From positions 1 to 49,560 of the forward strand of contig JAFZYZ010000055.1 of the NCBI GenBank assembly GCA_017615975.1: 49,560 nt of DNA. Direction: 5' to 3'. This document shows, piece by piece, positions 24,689 to 33,174 of the stretch. Both the position numbers and the translations under genes were made by a program. The notes under the pieces were generated by a model that did not search any database, was not told the DNA's origin, and saw only the letters and a list, made by a program, of their open reading frames with translations. Positions within the stretch are counted from its first letter, which is position 1; each line of letters opens with the position of its first letter. This stretch comes from Clostridia bacterium. GTDB taxonomy: Bacteria; Bacillota; Clostridia; Christensenellales; Borkfalkiaceae.

Positions 24689-25893
24689 TTATAGGCGGTG
24701 GCGCGGCAGGTATGTTTGCCGCATATTCCGCCGCAAAGTGCGGTAAAAGCGTCGCTTTGCTTGAAAAAAACGAAAAACTCGGTAAAAAACTTTACATTAC
24801 GGGTAAAGGGCGTTGTAATCTGACAAACAACGTTTCAGTTTCCGATTTTTTAAATAACGTAGTCCGTAATCCTAAATTTCTTTACGGCGCTCTGTCAGAA
24901 TTGTCTCCGACTGACGTTATTAACTTTTTTGAAGAACACGGTTGTGCTCTTAAAACCGAACGTGGCAACAGAGTTTTTCCCGAGAGTGATAAGGCAAGCG
25001 ATATTACGAAAACCCTGCAAAACGTTCTAATCAAGTCGGGCGTAAAAATATTTCTTAACACCGCCGCGCTTAAAATAGATATAAAAGACGGCAAAGTCTG
25101 CGGCGTAAAAACCGAAAGCGAAATTATCCCTTGCGAATCGGTAATAGTCTGCACGGGCGGAATTTCCTATCCGCTTACGGGCAGTACGGGGGACGGCTAC
25201 AGGTTCGCCGAAAGTTTTGGGCACACGGTAGTCGATTTAAAACCTTCGCTGGTAGGTATAGAACTTAAAGGCAACGATTTCGTTAGTTTACAGGGACTAT
25301 CCTTAAAAAACGTAGCGGTATCGTTTGCGTCTGGCGGCAAGGAAATATATCACGATTTCGGCGAAATGCTGTTCACGCATTTCGGCGTTTCAGGACCGAT
25401 AATTCTGTCCGCGTCTTGTATTCTTAACAGAGCGAACGCGCAGAATATTACGCTTAAAATAGACTTAAAGCCTGCGTTAAGCGAGAAAGTGTTAAACGAC
25501 AGACTTATAAGAGAATTAGAAACGGGTAAAACAAAGACAATTGCAAACGTTATGCGGCTTATCGTTCCGCATACGCTTGCGGAAACGGTGCTTTCGCGCG
25601 CAGGAATATATGGAGACAAGCGTTGTTGTGAAATTTCGAAAGTTGAACGCGGCAATTTGCTTTATGCTCTTAAAAATCTGGAATTTCAGGTGAAAGGGCT
25701 GCGCCCGATAGAAGAAGCGGTAATTACGGCGGGCGGCGTTTCGGTCAAGGAAATAAACCCGAAAACAATGGAAAGTAAGTTGGTAAAAGGTTTATTTTTC
25801 GCGGGCGAAGTTTTGGACGTTGACGCGTTTACCGGCGGGTTTAACATACAGATTGCGTTATCCACGGGCTTTACTGCTGGGAAAAACGCTTAA
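24673..25893 (+). CDS. HI0933/BaiN-family FAD-binding oxidoreductase
   Basis: A 406-aa flavoprotein. The N-terminal dinucleotide motif VIGGGAAGMFAAYSAA is followed by the family hallmark GKKLYITGKGRCNLTN; ICTGGISYPLTGSTGDGY sits mid-protein and the C-terminal FAD segment is FAGEVLDVDAFTGGFN. The family is usually annotated NAD(P)/FAD-dependent oxidoreductase or 'aminoacetone oxidase family'. The bile-acid gene baiN belongs to it, but most members are of unknown substrate and that role should not be assumed here. Translation is coupled to surE. Confidence 0.92.
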   Translation: MYNVIVIGGGAAGMFAAYSAAKCGKSVALLEKNEKLGKKLYITGKGRCNLTNNVSVSDFLNNVVRNPKFLYGALSELSPTDVINFFEEHGCALKTERGNRVFPESDKASDITKTLQNVLIKSGVKIFLNTAALKIDIKDGKVCGVKTESEIIPCESVIVCTGGISYPLTGSTGDGYRFAESFGHTVVDLKPSLVGIELKGNDFVSLQGLSLKNVAVSFASGGKEIYHDFGEMLFTHFGVSGPIILSASCILNRANAQNITLKIDLKPALSEKVLNDRLIRELETGKTKTIANVMRLIVPHTLAETVLSRAGIYGDKRCCEISKVERGNLLYALKNLEFQVKGLRPIEEAVITAGGVSVKEINPKTMESKLVKGLFFAGEVLDVDAFTGGFNIQIALSTGFTAGKNA

Positions 25894-25907
25894 TTTAGCG
25901 TAAAAAA

Positions 25908-25936
25908 TTGCTTTTTTGCCGATTTTTTGCTATAAT
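25908..25936 (+). promoter_or_regulatory. Sigma-A promoter of the SIS-cmk-ispH/S1 operon
   Basis: TTGCTT (25908-25913), 17-bp spacer, consensus TATAAT (25931-25936); transcription start expected near 25943. Confidence 0.8.
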
Positions 25937-25962
25937 TTATCCGTTCGACAATGGAGAATATT

Positions 25963-26604
25963 ATGAAAAACAGTACCTTAAAACTTATAGACGATATTTT
26001 AGAAGAAAATAATCTCGGATATTTGCACGGCGAAATGGTTAAAGCGGTGGAAAGTTCCGCTTTAAGAATTAAAAACGGCGGCAAAATCGTAATATGCGGC
26101 AACGGCGGTAGCGCGGCTGACAGCACGCATATTGCGGGGGAATTGCTTAAAAGTTTTATTCTGCCGAGAAAACTTAACGATTGCGATAAATCAAAATTCG
26201 AAAATATAGGAAAAGACGGCGCTATACTTGCCGCAAAACTGCAATACGGCATACCTGCGGTTGCGCTTTCGGGTACGGATTCCATATCTACCGCAACGAT
26301 AAACGATAACGGGGCGGAGATGATGTACGCCCAGCAGGCTTTCGCGCTTTTAACGGATAAGGACGTGTTTATCGGCATATCCACTTCCGGAAATGCGGAA
26401 AACGTAAGACTTGCAATGCGTGTTGCAAAAACCGTCGGTGCTTATTCTATCGCGCTTACAGGTAAAACGGGCGGCGAACTTAAAGAGATTGCCGATCTGA
26501 ATTTAATAGTAAAAAACGATATGACTTATAAAATTCAGGAAAAACATCTGCCGATATATCATTTATACTGTATGTGCCTTGAAAACGAATTTTTCGGCGA
26601 ATAA
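25963..26604 (+). CDS. SIS-domain protein, phosphoheptose isomerase-like (GmhA-like)
   Basis: A 213-aa SIS-fold sugar-phosphate isomerase. CGNGGSAADSTHIAGELL holds the phosphate loop and a Glu matching the GmhA catalytic base; GISTSGNAENV is the second phosphate motif; QEKHLPIYH keeps the catalytic His. About 25 extra residues (KLNDCDKSKFENIGK...) lie between the motifs compared with E. coli GmhA. I start at the ATG at 25963, 6 nt after GGAG, rather than at 25951 where the GGAG would be inside the gene. GmhA makes D-glycero-D-manno-heptose 7-phosphate; no other heptose gene is in view, so the substrate is inferred. Confidence 0.85.
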   Translation: MKNSTLKLIDDILEENNLGYLHGEMVKAVESSALRIKNGGKIVICGNGGSAADSTHIAGELLKSFILPRKLNDCDKSKFENIGKDGAILAAKLQYGIPAVALSGTDSISTATINDNGAEMMYAQQAFALLTDKDVFIGISTSGNAENVRLAMRVAKTVGAYSIALTGKTGGELKEIADLNLIVKNDMTYKIQEKHLPIYHLYCMCLENEFFGE

Positions 26605-26636
26605 TCCATAAAAACGGCACGATTAAAGGAGAAAAA

Positions 26637-27305
26637 ATGCAAAAAACCATAAAGATTGCGCTTGACGGACCGTCAGGCAGCGGGAAAAGCACGATTGCTA
26701 AAAAATTATCTAAAGAACTTGATATATTATATCTCGATACGGGTGCAATGTACCGCGCCACGGCGCTTAAAGCGTTAAAATCGGGGATAGCGCCCAAAGA
26801 CGAAGAGGCGGTTTCCGGGTTTATAAATAATCTCGATCTTGAAATAAAGTATGAAAACGGCAGCCAGCAAACTTATCTCGACGGGGAAAACGTTTCGGAC
26901 AAAATCCGCGAACCGCAGGTTTCTATGGCGGCATCAGATATAAGCAGTTTAAAGTGTGTGCGCCTTAAAATGGTGGAAATGCAGCGAAAAATCGCCGCTA
27001 AAACGTCTTGCGTGTTGGACGGCAGGGATATCGGCTCTTTCGTTTTGCCTGACGCAGATTATAAGTTTTATATCACCGCGGGCGTAGAAGTCAGGGCACG
27101 GAGAAGATACAAGGAACTGACCGAAAAAGGGTTTACCGTAGATTTTGATAAACTTAAAAAGGAAATAGAGGATAGGGATTACAACGATTCTCACAGAGAG
27201 TTTTCGCCGCTTGTTAAGGCTAAAGACGCTATTGAGATAGACACTTCAGATTTAGACATAGAAGGGGTTGTAAATGCCGTTATGTCTTACATAAAGACAC
27301 GCTAA
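26637..27305 (+). CDS. cmk: Cytidylate kinase
   Basis: Phosphorylates CMP/dCMP. The 222-aa protein has P-loop GPSGSGKSTIAK, the substrate motif LDTGAMYRATALKAL and CVLDGRDIGSFVLPDAD. A strong Shine-Dalgarno (AAAGGAG) precedes the ATG. cmk-ispH-S1 is a common order in Clostridia. Confidence 0.97.
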   Translation: MQKTIKIALDGPSGSGKSTIAKKLSKELDILYLDTGAMYRATALKALKSGIAPKDEEAVSGFINNLDLEIKYENGSQQTYLDGENVSDKIREPQVSMAASDISSLKCVRLKMVEMQRKIAAKTSCVLDGRDIGSFVLPDADYKFYITAGVEVRARRRYKELTEKGFTVDFDKLKKEIEDRDYNDSHREFSPLVKAKDAIEIDTSDLDIEGVVNAVMSYIKTR

Positions 27306-27306
27306 A

Positions 27307-29484
27307 ATGATTGTAATAAAAGGAAAAAACAGCGGTTTTTGTTTCGGAGTAAAGCGTGCTGTGGAAACGGCGTTTTCGCTTAAAGAAGGCAAGCGTTTCG
27401 TTCTCGGTGAAATAATTCATAACGAGTCGGTAAACAAGCAACTTGCCGACGCCGGCGTAAAAATAATATCGAGTGTGGACGACGAAGAGATAAAGCGCGG
27501 GGATACCGTTCTTATAAGAACGCACGGCGAACCGGAAACAACTTTCGTTCGGCTTAAAGAAAAGGGTGTGAAGGTCGTGGACTGCACCTGTCCGTTCGTT
27601 AACGAAATACACTCGATAGTGAAAAAGCATTACGAACAGGGATATGCGATTGCAATAATCGGCAATAAAAATCACCCCGAAATAGTGGGCATAAACGGCT
27701 GGTGTAAAAACAGTGCGGTGATATGCGAAAATACGCGCGATTTGGAACGAATAGACGCCGAAAAACTATGTATAGTAGTGCAAACTACCTATTCGGAAGA
27801 AAAATTTAGCGATATTATTAAAAATTTTGCGCGTAATAAGGTTAAAACAGTTGATATTTTCAATACAATTTGTTATACTACAACCAAGCGTCAGAAAGAA
27901 GCGGACGCAATTTCCAAACAAAGCGACGCGGTTTTGGTGCTGGGCGGCGAACACAGCAACAACACCAACGAACTTTTCGATATATGCAAAGGGAATTGCG
28001 GGTTCGTTTACAGGATAGTAAATCCGGACGATTTTGATTACGAAAAAATAAAAAATTTTAATAAGGTAGGAATTGTTTTAGGAGCGTCAACGCCCGAAGA
28101 ACAATTTCGGGAGGTAATGTCTCATATGGCAAATATTACAGAAGAAATCATCACAACAGAAACAGTCGAAAGTGAAGTTGCGGCAGTCGCACAGGACGCG
28201 CCCGCCGCGGACGTAGCGGTAAGCGCGGAAAAAAGCGAAAAAGTTGCCGCACCCGCCAAGTCGGAAATGGAAGCCGCTTTCGATAAGATCAGACCTAGCA
28301 AAGATTTGCACGTGGGACAGATTGTCAAAGCAAGAATTTCTTCTGCAACGGACGAAGGGCTTACCCTTTCGGTAAACAATGCGAAGGTAGATAATTTCGA
28401 ACTTCCCAAAGAAGAACTTCTTACGGAAAATTACAATAAAGACGATTACAAAGATAAAATCGGGGAAGAAATCCGCGTAATGGTAATCGCCAAAAAACCG
28501 CTTAAATTCTCCGAAAAGAAAATGGAAGGCGTTCTTAAAGAAGAAGCGGAAATCGAAGAAATAAGAAACGGCAAAATTTTCGAAGCCCAGATCACCGCGA
28601 CCAACAAGGGCGGTTTAGTCGGTAAATTCGGCAGCTACGGCGTTTTCGTTCCGTCTTCGCAAATCCGTATGGGGTTCGTTAAAGACCTGGAAAAATACGT
28701 AGGTAAGACTTTAAGACTTAAAGCGGAAAAGGTAGAATCCCGCGGGGCGCGCCGTCAGATAGTCGGTTCGCAGCGTATTATTCTTGAAGCGGAAAAGGCT
28801 GAAAGAGACGCGATACGCGCGGAAAAGGAAGCGGAATTTTTCGCTAACGTACAGGAAGGCGACGTTGTACTCGGCACTCCCGTAAGATTTGCCGCTTTCG
28901 GTGCGTTTATAAACGTAAACGGTTTCGATTGCCTTGCTCATATTTCCGACTTGTCCTGGACGGGCTGCAAAGAATGTTCGGACGTTTTGGAACTCGGTAA
29001 GGAATACGAATTCAAAATTCTGAAAATCGACGCGGAAAACAAAAAGGTATCCGTAGGCTACAAGCAGTTGCAGCCTAAACCTTGGGATTCCGTACTCGAA
29101 AGATACGCGGTTGGCGACGTTATAACGGGTAAAGTCGTAAGAATAGTAAGTTTCGGCGCGTTCGTCGAAGTTGAAAAAGGTATCGACGGGCTCGTTCACG
29201 TTTCGCAGATTTCCAACGAATGGCTGGAAAACCCCGTTACCGCACTTCAGGTCGGTCAGGAAATAACCGCCAAAATTCTCGACATCAACGTAGAAAAGGA
29301 AAAGATGACTTTATCCATTAAAGCGCTTTTACCCGAAGTCGTTAAACCCGAAAAGGAAGAAAAGGGCAAAGGTAAGAAAGGCGCTAAGGAAGAGTCCGAA
29401 GAGGGCGAAGATCTTCACGAGTGGAAGGACGACGATAACGGCGGCGTTTCTATTGCGGATATTCTTCAGAACAGCGATAAATAA
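27307..29484 (+). CDS. ispH: IspH (HMBPP reductase) fused to four S1 RNA-binding domains
   Basis: A 725-aa bifunctional protein. Residues 1-270 form IspH, the last enzyme of the MEP isoprenoid pathway, with Fe-S ligands Cys12 (GFCFGVKRAV), Cys95 (CTCPFV) and Cys189 (NTICYTTTKRQ). After an Ala/Glu-rich linker (275-330) come four S1 domains at about 335-400 (degenerate), 421-490, 517-585 and 602-672, then a charged Lys/Glu tail. This IspH-S1 fusion is known in Clostridia, where it is annotated as reductase/ribosomal protein S1. A Shine-Dalgarno-like GGGAGG and in-frame ATGs lie at the junction (28109-28128), so a separate S1 protein may also be made. Starts 2 nt after the cmk stop. Confidence 0.95.
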   Translation: MIVIKGKNSGFCFGVKRAVETAFSLKEGKRFVLGEIIHNESVNKQLADAGVKIISSVDDEEIKRGDTVLIRTHGEPETTFVRLKEKGVKVVDCTCPFVNEIHSIVKKHYEQGYAIAIIGNKNHPEIVGINGWCKNSAVICENTRDLERIDAEKLCIVVQTTYSEEKFSDIIKNFARNKVKTVDIFNTICYTTTKRQKEADAISKQSDAVLVLGGEHSNNTNELFDICKGNCGFVYRIVNPDDFDYEKIKNFNKVGIVLGASTPEEQFREVMSHMANITEEIITTETVESEVAAVAQDAPAADVAVSAEKSEKVAAPAKSEMEAAFDKIRPSKDLHVGQIVKARISSATDEGLTLSVNNAKVDNFELPKEELLTENYNKDDYKDKIGEEIRVMVIAKKPLKFSEKKMEGVLKEEAEIEEIRNGKIFEAQITATNKGGLVGKFGSYGVFVPSSQIRMGFVKDLEKYVGKTLRLKAEKVESRGARRQIVGSQRIILEAEKAERDAIRAEKEAEFFANVQEGDVVLGTPVRFAAFGAFINVNGFDCLAHISDLSWTGCKECSDVLELGKEYEFKILKIDAENKKVSVGYKQLQPKPWDSVLERYAVGDVITGKVVRIVSFGAFVEVEKGIDGLVHVSQISNEWLENPVTALQVGQEITAKILDINVEKEKMTLSIKALLPEVVKPEKEEKGKGKKGAKEESEEGEDLHEWKDDDNGGVSIADILQNSDK
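28109..28128 (+). promoter_or_regulatory. Possible internal ribosome-binding site at the IspH/S1 junction
   Basis: GGGAGG (28109-28114) followed by in-frame ATG codons at 28117 (spacing 2 nt, too short) and 28126 (spacing 11 nt, long but possible). These are codons 271 and 274, precisely where the IspH domain ends. Confidence 0.35.
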
Positions 29485-29507
29485 TAAAAGATAAAAATAG
29501 AATTTAA

Positions 29508-29571
29508 GCGCGGCTTAAAAAAGCCGCGCGTAAAACTTTAAAAAAGCACCGATTATTTTCGGTGCTTTTTT
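29508..29571 (+). terminator. Tandem hairpins ending the ispH/S1 operon
   Basis: Hairpin 1: GCGCGGCTT/AAGCCGCGC with an AAAA loop (29508-29529), no T-run. Hairpin 2: 13-bp stem (core GCACCGA/TCGGTGC) at 29540-29571 ending in T6, a strong intrinsic terminator. Confidence 0.92.
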
Positions 29572-29614
29572 AATTTAAGCGTTCTTTTTCCCTTTCGGCT
29601 AAATATATTGTAAT

Positions 29615-30484
29615 GTGGTTAATCTTAATTTTCTGCCTGTCAGAATAGTAAACGCCTTAAACAAAACAGATACGGACACGCTTTCGGAATTACGGTTGAG
29701 AACGGATTTTCCGATATTCGGCATTTTTAAGGGCAAAAAGGCATATCTTTCAGATGAGGGCGCAACGCTTGACCGAAACAACGCCCTTATATGCAGACAA
29801 GGGGTTATTCTCGAAACGGTGGTAAACGCCACGGAAAGATCTCTTTACGCCTTTAACGACAGGTTAAAACAGGGTTTTATTACTACGCGTGACGGGGTGA
29901 GAATAGGCGTTGCCGGCGAGTGTGTATTCGATAACGACAGAATAATCACCATTAAAAAAATCTCTTCGCTGAATATCAGAGTGCCGCACGAAATAAAAAA
30001 CTGTTCCGCGGCGATTTATAACAAAATTTTTTCACATTCGGTATATAATACTTTACTTGTTTCGCCGCCCGCCAAAGGCAAAACGACTATTCTTAAAGAC
30101 CTTGCGCGTAAACTCAACGATAACACCGATTATTCCGTCTTAATAATAGACGAACGGGGGGAGTTTAACCGTATTTCGGGTGAAAATATCGATTTAATCA
30201 AATATTCCAACAAAATATACGCTTTAAGTTATGCTATACGCTCTATGTCGCCGAATATCGTAATAACCGACGAACTTCAAAGCAAAGAAGACTGGCAAAG
30301 CGCCGAACAGGCGGCGTATAGCGGTGTGAAAATAGTTGCAAGTTGCCACGGCAAAGATATAGAAGATTTAAAAAGCAAAGACTTCTTCAATAAAAACGTG
30401 TTTGAACGCTACGTCGTTATAGACGCGGATAAGTCGGCGGGCAGCGTAAAAGGGATATACGATAAGGATTTCAATATTATATGA
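29615..30484 (+). CDS. spoIIIAA: Stage III sporulation protein AA (ATPase)
   Basis: ATPase of the mother-cell/forespore channel (feeding tube) complex, 289 aa. Walker A PPAKGKTTILKDLAR and Walker B VLIIDERGEFNRI in a secretion-ATPase-like fold; C-terminal SCHGKDIEDLK. The start is GTG at 29615; no Met occurs in the following N-terminal region, and the nearby ATG at 29613 is in another frame. There is no Shine-Dalgarno, and a TATATT (29604-29609) ends 5 nt upstream, so a leaderless start is possible. I see no clear sigma-E promoter. First gene of an eight-gene operon. Confidence 0.95.
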   Translation: MVNLNFLPVRIVNALNKTDTDTLSELRLRTDFPIFGIFKGKKAYLSDEGATLDRNNALICRQGVILETVVNATERSLYAFNDRLKQGFITTRDGVRIGVAGECVFDNDRIITIKKISSLNIRVPHEIKNCSAAIYNKIFSHSVYNTLLVSPPAKGKTTILKDLARKLNDNTDYSVLIIDERGEFNRISGENIDLIKYSNKIYALSYAIRSMSPNIVITDELQSKEDWQSAEQAAYSGVKIVASCHGKDIEDLKSKDFFNKNVFERYVVIDADKSAGSVKGIYDKDFNII

Positions 30485-30954
30485 GAATAGTGATTTTAGG
30501 GGCTATCCCTTTAATTTGCGCTATTTTGGGGTGGCTTGTTTCAATTAAATTCGCCGAATCGCAGGCGTTTTGGGAAAAATTTGCCTATAAACACGAAAAA
30601 ATCAAGTCTGACATAGCGTTTTTGCAAAATCCGCTATCCGAAATTTTAGAAACGGGCTTTGAGACGGACGGTAAAAAAGACTATTTTTCGATACTTGCAA
30701 ACGACTATTTCAAGAACGGCAAAACAACGCAAAAATTAAAATTCTTATCGGCGGAAGAAACCGCTTTCATAGAGAAATACCTGCAAAATCTAGGTACGAC
30801 GGACAAAGATTCGCAGATAAATCTTTTAAAATCTATGGAAACGGAAATTAAAAAATATTCGGAAACATCTTACGATAAATGCAAAAAATACCGTCCTTTA
30901 TATATTAAACTCGGATTTTTGGCAGGGCTTGTAATATTTATTCTCGTCGTATAG
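30481..30954 (+). CDS. spoIIIAB: Stage III sporulation protein AB
   Basis: A 157-aa protein of the SpoIIIA channel. An N-terminal TM helix (about residues 2-20) and a C-terminal TM helix (about 141-157) flank a mostly helical domain, resembling type II secretion GspF-like partners. The motif ETGFETDGKKDYFSIL and the position after spoIIIAA support the call. Overlaps spoIIIAA by 4 nt. Confidence 0.92.
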   Translation: MRIVILGAIPLICAILGWLVSIKFAESQAFWEKFAYKHEKIKSDIAFLQNPLSEILETGFETDGKKDYFSILANDYFKNGKTTQKLKFLSAEETAFIEKYLQNLGTTDKDSQINLLKSMETEIKKYSETSYDKCKKYRPLYIKLGFLAGLVIFILVV

Positions 30955-30961
30955 GTGAAAA

Positions 30962-31159
30962 ATGAGTGTGGAAGTGATATTCAAAATAGCGGCTATCGGA
31001 ATACTGATTACCGTAATAACGCAGGTTCTTAAAAAAAGCGACAGGGACGATATAGCCACGCTCGTTTCTCTCGTCGGGCTTATCATAGTGCTTACGCTTG
31101 TTATCAATATGGTAAGCGAATTGTTCGATACGATAAAAAACATATTCTATCTATACTGA
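30962..31159 (+). CDS. spoIIIAC: Stage III sporulation protein AC
   Basis: A 65-aa, two-helix integral membrane protein (about residues 4-22 and 31-55), the usual size for SpoIIIAC. ITVITQVLKKSDRDD is the conserved loop. Shine-Dalgarno-like GGTG upstream, 7 nt after spoIIIAB. Confidence 0.92.
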   Translation: MSVEVIFKIAAIGILITVITQVLKKSDRDDIATLVSLVGLIIVLTLVINMVSELFDTIKNIFYLY

Positions 31160-31160
31160 A

Positions 31161-31541
31161 ATGCTTAAAATAGTTGCGGTTGCGATAATCTGCGCTTTCG
31201 TTCTTATATACCTTAAAAGCGTGAACAGCGAATTCTTTTCCGTGGCAACGGTGGGGGCGGGAGTGATAATCGTCGCGCTGGGGATGGAATACCTTACGGA
31301 CACGCTGTCCTTTTTCAATAATCTTGTGAACGCTACGGGAATAAACACCGCGTATTTTTCCGCTATTCTGAAAATAACCGCAATAGCGTATATCGTAGAA
31401 TTCGGCGCGGGAATTATAGAAGATTTAGGGCTTAAAAACATAGCGGACAAGTTGGTTTTTATAGGGAAACTTGCCATTATTATAGCCGCTATGCCCGTAA
31501 TAACGGCTGTATTCGAACTGCTGTCGGGGTTATTGAAATGA
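31161..31541 (+). CDS. spoIIIAD: Stage III sporulation protein AD
   Basis: A 126-aa membrane protein with hydrophobic segments near residues 1-17, 22-47, 60-75 and 95-125. EFGAGIIEDLGLKNIADK is the conserved stretch shared with B. subtilis SpoIIIAD. It starts one nucleotide after spoIIIAC and overlaps spoIIIAE by 4 nt. Confidence 0.92.
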   Translation: MLKIVAVAIICAFVLIYLKSVNSEFFSVATVGAGVIIVALGMEYLTDTLSFFNNLVNATGINTAYFSAILKITAIAYIVEFGAGIIEDLGLKNIADKLVFIGKLAIIIAAMPVITAVFELLSGLLK

Positions 31542-32692
31542 AATTCAAAAAATGGCTTATCGTACTTACGGCGTTGCTTATCGTAGTCTCAATATGCGCC
31601 TGCAATAGCAAAACGGCCCGCGCCGACGAGTTGTCGGATACCGTGCGTGACGAGATGGATAACCTTAACCTGAACGGTCTGGACGAGTTTTTTGAAAACA
31701 CGGCGGGCGACGAGTATGATTTTTTATCCACTTTCCGCAATCTTGCGTCGGGGAAGTACGACGGTGCGGATAGTTTTTTCGACTACGTAAAAAAAATACT
31801 TTTTTCCGAAATATCAGACCTGTTGCCGACCTTTATATCGGTAATAGCCGTAGCGCTCTTGTACGAAATCGTACAGAATTTTAAAAGCGATAAACTCTCG
31901 GGAAGCGTAAGTACGGTAATAAAATTCGCGTCGGTTCTGACGGTGATACTGCTACTGTCGCCGAGTTTTGTATCCGTTTGGAAAAAGTCAAAAATCCTTA
32001 TAGAAAATATAGGGAAATTAAGTGAGATTATGTCTCCTATAATACTGACTTTAATGGTTGCGTCCGGCGGAACGGCGTCCGCTGCCGTATATAAACCTTC
32101 TGTGGTGTTTTTTACAGGCGCGGTAATAAACCTGTTCTATGCGGTGGTGTTGCCCGTCATAGGAATTTTAACGGTATTTAACATAATTTCGCATTTTTCA
32201 AAGGAAATAAAACTGAAAAGATTTTCCGACTTTTTCAGCGGCGTCTTGAAATGGATATTCGGCATAATAATAACGGTTTACGGGTTGTTTATAACGGTGC
32301 AGGGCATAACCGTTTCGGCTGGCGACGGAATATCCGCCAAAATAGCAAAGTACGCCGTATCGAATTCCGTACCGATAGTCGGCGGACTGATTAAGGAAGG
32401 TTTAGACGTGGTTGCGGCGGGCAGTATAGTTATAAAAAACGCGTTGGGACTGGCGGGGCTTATCGGAATTTTTTATCTACTGCTTTCGCCCGTTATACAT
32501 ATGGTAGTCTTTTCGCTTTTATTAAAACTTGCCGCTGCCGTTTGCGACGTGTTTGCGGGCGATACCGTGCCGGAATTTCTTGCCACCCTGTCAAAATCGG
32601 TAAATTATCTTATCGCGTCCGTTTTAACCGTGGGGCTTATGGCGTTCCTTACGGTAATGCTTATGATTTTCTCGGCAAACTCGGTGATATGA
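31538..32692 (+). CDS. spoIIIAE: Stage III sporulation protein AE
   Basis: The largest membrane component of the channel, 384 aa. An N-terminal signal-like helix (residues 5-25) is followed by a soluble acidic segment and about seven TM helices from residue 95. The SpoIIIAE core includes LMVASGGTASAAVYKP and SNSVPIVGGLIKEGLDVV. The signal ends in ICAC-NSK, which loosely resembles a lipobox but has Cys at -2, so lipidation is doubtful. Overlaps spoIIIAF. Confidence 0.94.
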   Translation: MKFKKWLIVLTALLIVVSICACNSKTARADELSDTVRDEMDNLNLNGLDEFFENTAGDEYDFLSTFRNLASGKYDGADSFFDYVKKILFSEISDLLPTFISVIAVALLYEIVQNFKSDKLSGSVSTVIKFASVLTVILLLSPSFVSVWKKSKILIENIGKLSEIMSPIILTLMVASGGTASAAVYKPSVVFFTGAVINLFYAVVLPVIGILTVFNIISHFSKEIKLKRFSDFFSGVLKWIFGIIITVYGLFITVQGITVSAGDGISAKIAKYAVSNSVPIVGGLIKEGLDVVAAGSIVIKNALGLAGLIGIFYLLLSPVIHMVVFSLLLKLAAAVCDVFAGDTVPEFLATLSKSVNYLIASVLTVGLMAFLTVMLMIFSANSVI

Positions 32693-33174
32693 TGAAAGTG
32701 TGGCTTTTAGGCGTTTTTACAGTCGCATTGACTATAAGCGTTTTATCTTTAATTTTGCCCGAAGGCAAAATTTCGAAATTTGCCAAGCCCTTTATATCCC
32801 TTATTGCAATTATCGTAATCGTATCGCCGTTTATAGACGCGGAAGAACTGTTAAAGGGCAGTTTCTCTTTCGGCGAAAATAAAACGGTTGAAACGGACGG
32901 AGAGTTCTTAGAATATGCGGTTAGCATAAAAATCGACAATTATAGGCGAAATTGCGTTCAAATCGCGGAAAATAACGGCATAACGGGGAGTGAAGTCGTA
33001 ATAGACTATACCGTGGACGAAAATTACGGGTTGCATATAAAAGGTGCGGAAATAAATTTGATAAATGCGGTAATAACTTCGGAAGATAAGCATATAGTTA
33101 TATTGCAAAGGCTGGAAAACGAAATAAGCGCGTATCTTAACGTCGATAAAGCGGAGATTAAGATATATGAGTGA
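32689..33174 (+). CDS. spoIIIAF: Stage III sporulation protein AF
   Basis: A 161-aa protein with two N-terminal TM helices (VWLLGVFTVALTISVLSLIL and PFISLIAIIVIVSPF) and a C-terminal soluble domain, as in SpoIIIAF. The start is the ATG at 32689 overlapping the spoIIIAE stop; the frame continues upstream inside spoIIIAE without homology. Overlaps spoIIIAG by 8 nt. Confidence 0.92.
   Translation: MMKVWLLGVFTVALTISVLSLILPEGKISKFAKPFISLIAIIVIVSPFIDAEELLKGSFSFGENKTVETDGEFLEYAVSIKIDNYRRNCVQIAENNGITGSEVVIDYTVDENYGLHIKGAEINLINAVITSEDKHIVILQRLENEISAYLNVDKAEIKIYE

Noticed and set aside
32542-32688. Upstream extension of spoIIIAF
   Set aside because: The extra residues are an out-of-frame reading of spoIIIAE; SpoIIIAF begins with its TM helix at 32689.
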